From Peptococcaceae bacterium UBA7702 (lineage in GTDB: Bacteria; Bacillota; Dehalobacteriia; UBA7702): a stretch of 64,000 nt of DNA. Position numbers and translations under genes: made by a program. The notes under the pieces are model-generated. The model was not told the origin of the DNA. It saw only the letters and a list, made by a program, of their open reading frames with translations, and did not search any database. Below are positions 1 to 7,565 of the stretch, in pieces. How positions within the stretch are numbered: position 1 is the first letter of the stretch; every line of letters begins with the position of its first letter. Location of the stretch: contig DLGE01000006.1 of assembly GCA_002482535.1 (NCBI GenBank), positions 1-64,000 on the forward strand, given 5' to 3'.

Positions 1-549
1 GGCGCTGACGGTGCCACTGGACCTACTGGTCCGGCTGGCGACGGAGCGATCATTCCCTTTGCCTCCGGCACACCTGTCGCTTTGACCACAGTACTCGGCG
101 GATTGCTGAATACCTCCAGCGCCGTTGGGTTCGGAAATAACCTCCCCGGTGTCTCTGCTGTTGGCGGAAACATCAATTTGCTAGGTTTGACAAACTTTGC
201 CTTCTCCGTGCCAAGAGATGGTGTCATCACTTCTTTGGCCGCTTATTTAAGCATCAGTGCCGGACTCAGCCTGATCGGCTCCACGGTAACGGTTACCGCT
301 CAGCTGTTCCAGTCCACCACGCCTGACGACAACTTCGTTGCGGTTCCGGGTGCAGTGGTCACACTGGCACCGCCCCTTACAGGATTGATTTCCGTTGGCG
401 ATATCAGCAGCGGTATCACCACTGGGCTGAATATCCCCGTTACCGCGGGAACCAGATTGCTTCTGGTATTCTCTGCGAATGTTACAGACGGTCTTGATTT
501 GGCGGCGGCCATCGCAGGCTATGCCAGCGCCGGTCTGGGGATTAGCTAA
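1..549 (+). CDS. BclB-type collagen-like spore surface protein, 3' part only
   Basis: The reading frame is open from base 1, so the start lies outside the window. The first codons encode Gly-X-Y triplets (GATGPTGPAGDG), the end of a collagen-like stalk. About 165 residues follow that resemble the C-terminal domain of BclB-related exosporium glycoproteins: a hydrophobic, Gly/Thr/Ser-rich domain with VALTTVLGG near its start and GYASAGLGIS at its end. Such domains cap collagen-like filaments on the outer spore layer. The family assignment is from recalled sequence patterns. A spore role is supported by sporulation genes elsewhere in the window but not shown directly. A glycosyltransferase gene converges on it from the right. 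Confidence 0.8.
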   Translation, partial: GADGATGPTGPAGDGAIIPFASGTPVALTTVLGGLLNTSSAVGFGNNLPGVSAVGGNINLLGLTNFAFSVPRDGVITSLAAYLSISAGLSLIGSTVTVTAQLFQSTTPDDNFVAVPGAVVTLAPPLTGLISVGDISSGITTGLNIPVTAGTRLLLVFSANVTDGLDLAAAIAGYASAGLGIS

Positions 550-608
550 AACGTTCATCATCTGACACAGAATCATAGCGTAGCTTTTGTATCAGTCACA
601 GAATGACA

Positions 609-630
609 GGGCGTCTATTTACAGACGCCC
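609..630 (+). terminator. Hairpin after the collagen-like gene
   Basis: Perfect 8-bp stem GGGCGTCT/AGACGCCC with a 6-base loop, 60 bases after the stop codon. No long T tract follows, so termination may be weak or need help. Confidence 0.5.
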
Positions 631-652
631 CGTCAGACTTTACTCACGGATT

Positions 653-688
653 GAGGCCGGAGCGATTTAGCAAATCGCCCCGGCCTTA
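653..688. terminator. Long inverted repeat between convergent genes
   Basis: AGGCCGG...GCGATTT pairs with AAATCGC...CCGGCCT around a 3-base loop. It sits between the collagen-like gene and the convergent glycosyltransferase, as a bidirectional terminator would. Neither side has a clear T run. Confidence 0.45.
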
Positions 689-703
689 TAACTTTCTAAA
701 ACC

Positions 704-1789
704 TTATTTATTTTTCAGCGATTTAAAATACTGGCGATTAAAAGCCACCGACGGATCATCGGGTTTCCATTTCGCCGCCAATTCATTACAGTTTTCCGCC
801 AAAGCGCTGTGACCCATGCGATCATAGCAGACGGAAAGCTCAAGAAACGGAATGAACCCCCAACAATCCTCCCGGATAAAACCAACGTTAGCCTTAGGTT
901 TGGATAACGTAGTCGCCAGCTTAAACCAAAAGATAGCTCGAGCAAAGTCATTTTGTTTTTTATAAAAATAACCCAGGGCGCAACAGGCTTCCGCCCGAGG
1001 CGTATCATAAAGAAAACTACGCAATAGCGCCAAATGCTGTTCCTTGGCCAGCTGCAACTGTTCGTAGCAAACGGCCAATTCGATGCAGGCATAGATATTA
1101 TCTTCCTGCCAGCCTTTCCCCTGATCGAGAAAATCGAGAAAAGCCTCTGCAGCCGCTTCATATTTACCATTATCTTTTAGTTCCCTGGCGTAATAGTACA
1201 TGCCCCTGGGAGAAAGGGGGGTTCCCGCAGCGCGTATCTTTTCATAAATCGAGAGATTCCTCTTTGACGAATTCCCGGTGTGATCCGGTTCTTTGCTATG
1301 GGTAACGGCGACTTCCGACAAAATGACATTCCCCGAAACCCGTAAATATTCATGAACCGGTTCTTGCCACTGAAAATGGCATTCCCGTTTCACGAGGCGT
1401 TCCCGGTAAAAAGAAAAAGTCACATTGTGATCTTGATCAAAACCGACGTTATATTTCATCATCACTGCATCCACCGACGGATCTAACGTCTCCTTCAGTT
1501 TTTTGAAACCTTCCCTATCTTTTGGCAGCAACACATCGTCGCCGTCCAGCCAGATGATATAATCCATGGTCGCTTTGGCGAAAGAAAAATTGCGCGCCGC
1601 GGCAAAATCATCGATCCATTCAAAATCAAACACACGGTCCGTATATTGATGCGCAATCTCTTTTGTGCGGTCCGTTGACCCCGTATCCACGATAATCATT
1701 TCATCCATCAGATCGCCAACCGACGACAAACAGCGCTCTAAGTTCTTTTCCTCATTTTTCACAATCATACAGAGACTGAATGTTTGCAT
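704..1789 (-). CDS. Family 2 glycosyltransferase with C-terminal TPR-like helices
   Basis: The N-terminal 200 residues form a GT2 (GT-A fold) domain: the opening MIVKNEE, the nucleotide-sugar motif VDTGSTDRT, and the DxD-type metal motif in WLDGDD. The C-terminal half has helical repeats rich in Tyr/Ala pairs (YYYARELKDNGKYEAAAEAF), typical of TPRs in SunS/YqgM-like protein or cell-surface glycosyltransferases. The start at 1789 is chosen because GGAGG lies 7 bases upstream; an upstream in-frame codon would include that site. 361 aa. It converges with a collagen-like spore protein, a protein class that is often glycosylated on Thr, so it could be the modifying enzyme. That link is inference from position only. 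Confidence 0.8.
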   Translation of the reverse strand: MQTFSLCMIVKNEEKNLERCLSSVGDLMDEMIIVDTGSTDRTKEIAHQYTDRVFDFEWIDDFAAARNFSFAKATMDYIIWLDGDDVLLPKDREGFKKLKETLDPSVDAVMMKYNVGFDQDHNVTFSFYRERLVKRECHFQWQEPVHEYLRVSGNVILSEVAVTHSKEPDHTGNSSKRNLSIYEKIRAAGTPLSPRGMYYYARELKDNGKYEAAAEAFLDFLDQGKGWQEDNIYACIELAVCYEQLQLAKEQHLALLRSFLYDTPRAEACCALGYFYKKQNDFARAIFWFKLATTLSKPKANVGFIREDCWGFIPFLELSVCYDRMGHSALAENCNELAAKWKPDDPSVAFNRQYFKSLKNK

Positions 1790-2106
1790 GACGCATCCTC
1801 CATAAAACACTACTGATTTCTACTATAATATGGAAAAAACAGCAATTGAGGAACGGCAAACACCCTCTCTTGAAAAACGGCATATATGTATAGCGTGTGT
1901 TGATTATTTGTAATTCTTCAGCCTCTGCCCTCATCGCAAAAACTTCTCCATCATGAGCAATTTTTTCGGTGCGATAAGGGGAATACTAAAATACACTGCC
2001 AAGAGAACTGTCTTTTACTGGCATTTCATGAAAACCCGCGACGTAAAAAGACAGCACGAAGGCTAAAATAGACGAAGATTCCCCCAAAAACGACACCTTC
2101 TGTTAC
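1790..2106. other. Intergenic region, no gene seen
   Basis: AT-rich spacer between the divergent glycosyltransferase and ctc genes. It must hold the glycosyltransferase promoter, but I see no clear -35/-10 pair on the minus strand and no conserved RNA motif. Confidence 0.5.
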
Positions 2107-2135
2107 TTGACATTTGAAAATATTTTCCTTACCAT
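2107..2135 (+). promoter_or_regulatory. Sigma-A-type promoter for ctc
   Basis: TTGACA (2107-2112), 17-base spacer, TACCAT (2130-2135). The -35 is perfect and the -10 matches 4 of 6. About 60 bases upstream of the gene start. Confidence 0.55.
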
Positions 2136-2141
2136 TTAAAG

Positions 2142-2160
2142 TGATGGTATTTGACCATCA
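2142..2160 (+). promoter_or_regulatory. Palindrome at the presumed ctc transcription start
   Basis: TGATGG/CCATCA separated by 7 bases, starting about 6 bases after the -10. It could be an operator or a 5' stem. It matches neither CIRCE nor the CtsR box. Confidence 0.3.
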
Positions 2161-2197
2161 AAGATATGGGCTTTTTTAAGCCAAAGGAAGTGTTATT

Positions 2198-2806
2198 ATG
2201 AATACGGCAACTTTAAGAGCGATGGAAAGAACTGAAAAACCGAAGAAACTAAGGAAGACGGAATTTGTTCCCGGCGTTCTCAACGGTCCCAACGCTGTTT
2301 CCGTCCCTGTAAAGTTCCAAATTGCAGCGTTGAACAAAATCATCACAAAACACGGAATCAATGCCAAGGTCTGGGTTGAATACGGCGACGAAAAGAAATT
2401 CGGTTTGATGAAGGAAGTACAAAAACACCCCGTCAGCGGGCAGATTATCCACGCGGCGATTCAACTGATCCCCACGGATCAGGAAATCAAAATGCAAGTT
2501 CCCATTCAGTTCCACGGCAACGAAGCCCTGGAAAAGAAAATGATGCAGCTGCTGATCTTAAAATCCGAAGTGGAAGTAACCGGGGAAGCCGCCAAAATTC
2601 CCGGAGTTCTCGTTGTTGACGCCAGTGAAATGATCACCGGCGACAACGTCACGGCAGCCCATTTCGACTTGCCGGCAACCATCAAAATACTCGATGCCGA
2701 AGACGAAATCTACGCCATGATCAAAGATGTCAAGGAAACCGTTATTGATATTGAAGAGGAGCCCAAGGAAGAAGCAGAAACCAAAGCGGCAGTGGAAGAA
2801 GAATAA
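2198..2806 (+). CDS. ctc: Ribosomal protein bL25 / general stress protein Ctc
   Basis: 202 aa with the two-domain layout of long bL25 (TL5/Ctc) proteins: an N-terminal 5S rRNA-binding beta-barrel of about 90 residues with the characteristic VPGVLNG and VQKHPVSGQIIHA segments, a C-terminal beta-domain of about 90 residues, and an acidic Glu-rich tail (EEEPKEEAETK). It binds 5S rRNA in the 50S subunit. Ctc is stress-induced in Bacillus; here a sigma-A-like promoter is visible instead. AAGGAAG precedes the ATG. Single-gene unit ended by a strong terminator. Confidence 0.88.
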   Translation: MNTATLRAMERTEKPKKLRKTEFVPGVLNGPNAVSVPVKFQIAALNKIITKHGINAKVWVEYGDEKKFGLMKEVQKHPVSGQIIHAAIQLIPTDQEIKMQVPIQFHGNEALEKKMMQLLILKSEVEVTGEAAKIPGVLVVDASEMITGDNVTAAHFDLPATIKILDAEDEIYAMIKDVKETVIDIEEEPKEEAETKAAVEEE

Positions 2807-2837
2807 GCTTATAAATTGAACCGTTCCCTCTAACCGT

Positions 2838-2894
2838 AAAAAAAGTGTCCCCGAATACCAGTGCGCGCACTGATAAAATGGGGACACTTTTTTG
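2838..2894. terminator. Strong bidirectional terminator
   Basis: AAAAAAAGTGTCCCC pairs with GGGGACACTTTTTTT, with an inner palindrome CAGTGCGCGCACTG. A runs on one side and T runs on the other serve both ctc and the convergent dapB-like gene. Confidence 0.9.
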
Positions 2895-2915
2895 TTTTTC
2901 AGTCATACAATGCCA

Positions 2916-3674
2916 CTATGCTTCACGGCCAAGGGACAGGGAAAGCGCCTGTTCCATTCGATACATACCTTTATCTTTGGCCATAATCCATTTTGCCGCA
3001 TAGATGGCTCCCTGGCCAAAGGCGGCGCGGTTTAAAGATTCGTGGACAATGCGAATGGTCTGATTGGGCAGGCCGAAAACGACTTCATGTTTGCCGACAA
3101 TGCCACCGACACGAATGGAATTGATGTGTTTTTCTTTATCAAGGCCCAAATCCTCGGCAATGCGAATGGCCGTACCCGAGGTATCTTTCTTTTCCTTAAA
3201 ATGCTCTTCAATGATTTCAATATCAGCGTGGGGCGCGATTTTCTGAAGCACCTTGGAGGCTTCGATCAAGAAATTCACGCCAACGGTGATGTTGGGAGAA
3301 TAGAGGACAGCGGATTCCCTACTCAAACCGATCAGATGTTCAAACTCCGTATCGTCATAATTTGAAATGGCGGAGACGATACGCGTGCCGTATTTCACGG
3401 CGTTTTGATATTCATTCACAGCGCACGCAGCGGAAAAATCAATGATAACATCGACTTTGTTCTTCCTGAAAAAGGTCTTTTGATCAATGTGGCTCAATGA
3501 ATAAATGGCCCCTTCTTTATGCTCATGTCCTAAATAATGACTGGCATATTCTCCTTCATAAAGTGATGATTGCCGTACGATCCACTTTAATTCACAATCC
3601 TTTTCTTTGATGATTTCGTTGGCAACCGTGGATCCAGTTTTGCCAAAACCAAATAATCCGACAGATAGTCTCAT
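2916..3674 (-). CDS. DapB-family reductase, divergent active site
   Basis: 252 aa. The N-terminal Rossmann fold has GFGKTG as nucleotide loop. The C-terminal half has DapB features: IIEEH, SGTA, RVGGIVGKHEV and GQGAIYAAKW. DapB reduces hydroxytetrahydrodipicolinate in diaminopimelate/lysine synthesis, and diaminopimelate feeds peptidoglycan and, through dipicolinate, spores. Deviations: the usual second His of the HH pair is Phe159, the Pro of DAPSGT is lost, and the GTTG loop after the Rossmann fold reads SAISN. H158 and K162 align with the catalytic His/Lys. The ATG at 3674 follows AGGAG; a TTG lies one codon earlier. No dapA or lysA is nearby. It could act on a related substrate. A c-di-AMP riboswitch precedes it. 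Confidence 0.7.
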   Translation of the reverse strand: MRLSVGLFGFGKTGSTVANEIIKEKDCELKWIVRQSSLYEGEYASHYLGHEHKEGAIYSLSHIDQKTFFRKNKVDVIIDFSAACAVNEYQNAVKYGTRIVSAISNYDDTEFEHLIGLSRESAVLYSPNITVGVNFLIEASKVLQKIAPHADIEIIEEHFKEKKDTSGTAIRIAEDLGLDKEKHINSIRVGGIVGKHEVVFGLPNQTIRIVHESLNRAAFGQGAIYAAKWIMAKDKGMYRMEQALSLSLGREA

Positions 3675-3754
3675 CAAGCTCTCCTTTCATTCTAAATTTG
3701 TTTCCTTCGGATCATTGCGTTAACCTACGATGGGCATAATCAATCACTCTCACT

Positions 3755-3870
3755 TTCGACGCTTACGAGATTAGCTGACGGGTTCGGATGGAAAGTTCAC
3801 CCTACGCGCAAGAGGCGATTCACCCCAAAAATGGTTTTCCCGCTCCCCAAAGGGACTCAGCGATGATCAA
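3755..3870 (-). ncRNA. c-di-AMP riboswitch (ydaO-yuaA class)
   Basis: On the minus strand the leader shows the conserved ydaO blocks in order: CGCTGAGTCCC, GGGGAGC, GGGGTGAATC, GTAGGGTGA, then CCGAACCCGTCAGCTAA followed by TCGTAAGCG. These match the class as I remember it. In other Firmicutes it senses cyclic di-AMP and usually turns off potassium, osmolyte or wall-hydrolase genes. Here it lies about 80 bases before a DapB-family gene. I see no clear downstream terminator, so control may be at translation or by a structure I cannot resolve by eye. Confidence 0.85.
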
Positions 3871-3937
3871 ATTTGGAATATAAAAAGGCAAGGTAGTCCC
3901 GATAAAGACCCCTCACCCATTGAACCATACCATCAAA

Positions 3938-3963
3938 CTGAGATTTCGTTTTATAAATCTCAG
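3938..3963 (-). other. 5' leader hairpin
   Basis: CTGAGATTT and AAATCTCAG form a 9-bp stem just after the predicted transcription start of the riboswitch transcript. Possible transcript-end stabiliser. Confidence 0.4.
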
Positions 3964-3981
3964 TACTATATATCTTTATAT

Positions 3982-4010
3982 ATTATAACGAACAAAGTAT
4001 AAAAAGTCAA
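3982..4010 (-). promoter_or_regulatory. Sigma-A promoter of the riboswitch/dapB-like transcript
   Basis: Minus strand TTGACT, 17-base spacer, TATAAT. This gives a leader of about 300 bases before the gene, enough for the whole riboswitch. Confidence 0.8.
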
Positions 4011-4117
4011 TCAATTTTCTATCCGTCAATGGCAATCATTTCATACCAAAAGGCAAAAATACCATTATTTAATATTGAATTTATATCTGGTTTGTAATTT
4101 TTTATATAATATATGAC

Positions 4118-4393
4118 TTTTTTGAGTTAAAATCCTACGATGTCGATGGAAACAATTGGATTGACGAAAATGATCTCATATACAATCAGCTTCAAATCTG
4201 GACAAAGGATGAGCATAAACTCTTTGCCATCGGTCAAGTTGGTATCGGCGCCATTTATCTGGTCACCATCTCCAGTGACTATGAGCTTAAGGATTCCTCC
4301 AATACACTCTATGGTTCAATCAGAAAAACCAGCATCTTCCTGCAGGAAAACGCAACTGCCGGAACGATATAGCATATCGATTTAAGCGTATAA
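4118..4393 (+). pseudogene. Fragment of an EF-hand/Ca-binding-repeat secreted protein
   Basis: In the frame through 4124 the sequence reads YDVDGNNWIDENDLIYNQL then QIWTKDE, and later GIGAIYLVTIS. This resembles the region of large secreted calcium-binding proteins where a DxDGNxxIDxxD loop is followed by LxxW. The frame has no ATG or ribosome site at its left end and a TAG at 4370-4372. Reading through that stop gives HIDLSV and a TAA at 4391-4393, which looks like the genuine end, with a CAG-to-TAG change being the simplest explanation. So this is the 3' remnant of a lost gene. Family naming is tentative; decay is well supported. Confidence 0.6.
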
Positions 4394-4764
4394 ATTTACA
4401 TACCTTGCTCCATGGAATACATTGAGATTGCATCCTGCAATTTCTGTAAATTTAAAACTATCCCACGTATGGAGCCGTAGCACAATGAAAAAATGTGTTA
4501 CAGCCCCTTTCTTTACGGCGAAAGCCGTAAAAACGCCGGACTTCTTTTCATCTTTTCTTCTTTTCAGACAGTTCGGCGCCGGATCCAATGATCCCTATTT
4601 CCTCTCATCGTCTGGGTCTGCAGGGAAGTCCAAAGGGACTGGGCGAACCCGATCCATGATTGAGCACAGACATAAAACAACCTGCTTTCTTTTGATTATC
4701 TATGTATCATATGCCGCTGATCAAGTGATGTGAAACAAGCCTCCCCCTCCCCTTTCAGAGAAAC
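4394..4764. other. Intergenic region, no gene seen
   Basis: A possible 103-codon frame (4422-4733) has no ribosome binding site, no recognisable domain and poor codon bias. It is probably leftover from the degraded locus to the left. Confidence 0.5.
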
Positions 4765-4793
4765 AAAAAAAACGCTCCCACCTTGAGGGAGCG
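4765..4793 (-). terminator. Terminator of the uracil-DNA glycosylase gene
   Basis: Minus strand CGCTCCC stem, AAGGT loop, then GGGAGCG and a run of eight T. Confidence 0.85.
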
Positions 4794-4856
4794 CGATGCG
4801 GGGAGGTTGAACCTGCCAGTGCCGGTATCCATAAAAAACAGAAAAACTGCCAAAAA

Positions 4857-5450
4857 TCAACTGTCGGCGTTTTGTTGCTCATGCTTCAGCCGTTGAACCA
4901 GCATATTCCAATCTTCCATAAACCGGCTCATCAGATTGGGGCGCCTCCTCACCGCCAAGGGATGATAGGAGACCATACAGGGATAGCCCAAAACAATATG
5001 CCAAAACCCTCTAAGATTTTTTACGCAGGCGTCGGCATCATTAAACATTGTTTGCGTAACAACGTCCCCCAAACAAACGATATACTTTGGCTGTGTCCTT
5101 TCTATTTGCCGAATCAGAAACGGTTTGCTGAAGGCCCGGGCCATTTCTTTATGATACCGGCGCAAAGGCCTGCATTTGAGAAGATACGTTACATAAACAT
5201 GATCTGCCGTAAGATTCGCTTGAAACAAAGCCGTCTGCAAAGTTTGCCTCGTTGGGCAAACATATTCATTACCATCTTTGTCTTCCCGGGCTCCTGGATT
5301 GTCCAAAATAATAAAAATAGACGCTTGAGGATTGCCTTCCCCCCAAATAACACGTGACTTTTGTGTGCATAATTCACATTGCCGGTAGCTTTCGGTCTCT
5401 TCCGAAAATTTGTCCTCCGGCCAAACCGTCGGCCTAAAATTTGAGCTCAT
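4857..5450 (-). CDS. Uracil-DNA glycosylase superfamily protein, family 4-like, divergent
   Basis: 197 aa. It follows the layout of family 4 uracil-DNA glycosylases, which remove uracil from DNA: an N-terminal Cys pair C25-x2-C28, a GEGNP segment and a DNPGAREDKDG loop at the usual GEAPG-ED-G position, LLKCRP (C93), the IVCLGD core strand and the SYHPLAV active-site loop. The family's fourth Fe-S cysteine, expected about 16 residues after C93, is absent; Ser/Phe occupy the place. C65, C126, C142 or C158 might substitute. GGAGG lies 7 bases before the ATG. Single gene with its own terminator. It may repair DNA but cluster binding or specificity may differ from characterised enzymes. Confidence 0.75.
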   Translation of the reverse strand: MSSNFRPTVWPEDKFSEETESYRQCELCTQKSRVIWGEGNPQASIFIILDNPGAREDKDGNEYVCPTRQTLQTALFQANLTADHVYVTYLLKCRPLRRYHKEMARAFSKPFLIRQIERTQPKYIVCLGDVVTQTMFNDADACVKNLRGFWHIVLGYPCMVSYHPLAVRRRPNLMSRFMEDWNMLVQRLKHEQQNADS

Positions 5451-5690
5451 CGTTTACCCTCCAAAACCCGCCGCTATGGCTTAAATTTCTTGGAGCAATT
5501 GAAGTTATCTTACCCCAAATTGAATCATTCCATACCAGCCGCCAAAACCCACTTTCATCACCGCTTTCATATTTTAAACGCGACATTCTGTTTGCTCAAT
5601 AACTTTTATTTAAAAGTCTTGTCATAAATCACCAATCATAGAGACATTGAAAACAGCGAACCGGCCAAAAACCATTTTTTCAAAAAAGTA

Positions 5691-5719
5691 TTGACAGTTC
5701 GCCAGTCATGGTTTAATAT
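5691..5719 (+). promoter_or_regulatory. Promoter of the trp operon
   Basis: TTGACA (5691-5696), 17 bases, TAATAT (5714-5719). It lies directly before the T-box leader. Confidence 0.75.
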
Positions 5720-5725
5720 ATCTTA

Positions 5726-6012
5726 CAACGTAATAGATAAACCATTGATTGAGAGTAGTACTTTGTCCTGTTAGGACTTTCAGAGAGCCGTTGCTGGTGG
5801 GAATGCGGCAGTGCGGGGACAAAGGAATGGACTCATGAGGGCGGGAAGAAAGCGGCGCTGGCCGTGAGTAATGTCCGACGGGAACTCCACCCGTTATCAA
5901 GGGAGCGTATATGATTGTATACGGCAGAGTGGGTGATTTTTCGCCAATTTGGGTGGTACCGCAGAAGTTATGAACGCTTTTGTCCTTTTTTAAGGGCAAA
6001 AGCGTTTTTTGT
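5726..6012 (+). ncRNA. Tryptophan T-box riboswitch leader with terminator
   Basis: The leader carries the AGAGAG block at about 5781, the GGTGGGAATGC stretch, a specifier region GGAATGGAC whose TGG (5828-5830) is the Trp codon, and the T-box GGGTGGTACCGC (5951-5962) that pairs with uncharged tRNA ends. The terminator stem AACGCTTTTGTCC/GGGCAAAAGCGTT with a T run is at 5973-6012. Uncharged tRNA-Trp would stabilise the antiterminator and allow transcription of trpEGDCFBA. Confidence 0.93.
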
Positions 6013-6030
6013 ATTTTGATAGGAGGATTT

Positions 6031-6090
6031 ATGGGACTGATACGATGGCGTAGCCGTAGCGTAATCTCGGCGATATCAATGATTGAGTGA
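6031..6090 (+). CDS. 19-residue leader reading frame before trpE
   Basis: A small frame, too short for ordinary gene calling. AGGAGG stands 5 bases before the ATG. It encodes MGLIRWRSRSVISAISMIE with one Trp, ends TGA at 6090, and lies wholly between the T-box terminator and trpE, 14 bases before the trpE start. It could be a translated leader that couples ribosomes to trpE or a second sensing element, or it may be a chance frame with a good ribosome site. No similarity recognised. Confidence 0.4.
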   Translation: MGLIRWRSRSVISAISMIE

Positions 6091-6104
6091 ATAAGGAGGA
6101 AACC

Positions 6105-7565
6105 ATGTTTTATCCATCTTTGGAAAAGACTAAAGAACTGTCAAAAGGGTATGAACGAATCCCTGTCGCCATGGAGTTGATGGCCGACATAAAGACACCC
6201 ATTGAAATGCTACGTAACATAAAAAATAAGAGCGAACACTGCTTTATCCTGGAAAGCGTCGCCGGTGCGGACAGTTGGAGCCGCTATAGCTTTCTCGGTT
6301 ATATGCCTACGCTAACGGTAAAGGGCTGTGACGGAGTGGTCACGATGACGGAAAACGGAACATCCAGCACCCAGATTGCTCAACCGATGAAGGTGCTTCG
6401 TGAGTTACTCCGCAAGTATAAAAGTCCTGTAGTCGAAGGCCTACCGCCCTTCACCGGTGGATTGGTCGGATACTTTTCTTACGAGTTCATGCAATACACC
6501 ACGCCGGCGCCGGTACTAAAAGGGAAAAACCCGCAAAAGTTTGACGATTTTCACCTAATGCTCATGGACAAAGTCATCGCCTTTGACCATTTTAAGCAGA
6601 AAATTTTCTTGATCACCAACATCTCCTCCCAGGGACTGGAGCAGAACTATGCCAACGCCGTGGCGACGCTAAAGGATATGGAGCGCTTGGTTCTTGACAA
6701 CACCGTACACCCTACTGAAAATGTGACCTGCGGCAGGTTTTCGCCGGCCATGGAAAAGGAGCGGTTTTGTCAGGGGGTTGCATTTCTGCGCCGCCATATT
6801 GTCGAAGGCGATATTTTCCAGGCGGTGCTTTCAAACCGATATTCCGCACCCTTTGAAGGCTCCCTTTTGGAGACATACCGCGTCCTGCGCACGACGAACC
6901 CGTCGCCATACATGGTGTATATGCGTCTTGGTGATCTGGAAATCGCCTGTTCCTCGCCGGAAACCCTGGTGACGCTCCGCGGCGCCAAGCTGAACTCCTT
7001 TCCCCTGGCGGGGACGAAACCCCGATGCGCTGACAACCTGGAAAACACGCGGCGGGGGGAAGCGCTCTTAGGCGATGAAAAGGAACTGAGTGAACACGAC
7101 ATGCTTGTGGATCTGGCACGAAATGATTTGGCGAAGATCAGCGCTTTCGGCAGTGTTGCGCTGGAAAACTACCGTCAAGTCAAACACTATTCTCACGTGA
7201 TGCACATCGCGTCAACGGTCACGGGGACGATTGCCCAAGGCAAGGACGCCCTGGATGCCGTAGCCGCGACCCTTCCCGCCGGGACCTTGTCGGGTGCGCC
7301 AAAAAAGAAGGCCTGCGAGCTCATTGACGAACTGGAAGACAGCAAGCGCGGCCCCTACGGCGGGGCAATGGGCTATATCGACTTTACCGGAAACGCCGAT
7401 TTTTGCATCGGCATCCGCATGGCCGTCAGAAAAAACAATGAGGTCTTCGTTCAATCCGGCGCCGGCATCGTGGCGGACAGTGTGCCCGAACAGGAGTATG
7501 AAGAAACCCTTCATAAGGCAAGGGTCATTATGGAAGCCCTGGGCAGCGAGGAGGCAACGCTATGA
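6105..7565 (+). CDS. trpE: Anthranilate synthase component I
   Basis: 486 aa. Makes anthranilate from chorismate with ammonia supplied by TrpG. The N-terminal domain carries the Trp feedback site region (LESVAGADSWSRYSF). The C-terminal chorismate-utilising domain has FQAVLSNRY, PSPYMVYMRL, SSPETLV, LAGTKPR and GTLSGAPK, all standard. The start at 6105 follows AAGGAGG by 6 bases; an in-frame GTG at 6087 would put that ribosome site inside the gene. First gene of the operon, overlapping trpG by ATGA. Control is by the T-box, plus likely Trp feedback. Confidence 0.97.
   Translation: MFYPSLEKTKELSKGYERIPVAMELMADIKTPIEMLRNIKNKSEHCFILESVAGADSWSRYSFLGYMPTLTVKGCDGVVTMTENGTSSTQIAQPMKVLRELLRKYKSPVVEGLPPFTGGLVGYFSYEFMQYTTPAPVLKGKNPQKFDDFHLMLMDKVIAFDHFKQKIFLITNISSQGLEQNYANAVATLKDMERLVLDNTVHPTENVTCGRFSPAMEKERFCQGVAFLRRHIVEGDIFQAVLSNRYSAPFEGSLLETYRVLRTTNPSPYMVYMRLGDLEIACSSPETLVTLRGAKLNSFPLAGTKPRCADNLENTRRGEALLGDEKELSEHDMLVDLARNDLAKISAFGSVALENYRQVKHYSHVMHIASTVTGTIAQGKDALDAVAATLPAGTLSGAPKKKACELIDELEDSKRGPYGGAMGYIDFTGNADFCIGIRMAVRKNNEVFVQSGAGIVADSVPEQEYEETLHKARVIMEALGSEEATL

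Noticed and set aside
4422..4733. 103-codon frame downstream of the decayed calcium-binding fragment
   Set aside because: No ribosome site, mixed composition and no similarity.
6087..6104. GTG start for trpE 18 bases before the chosen ATG
   Set aside because: The AAGGAGG site would lie inside the gene; the ATG at 6105 has ideal spacing.
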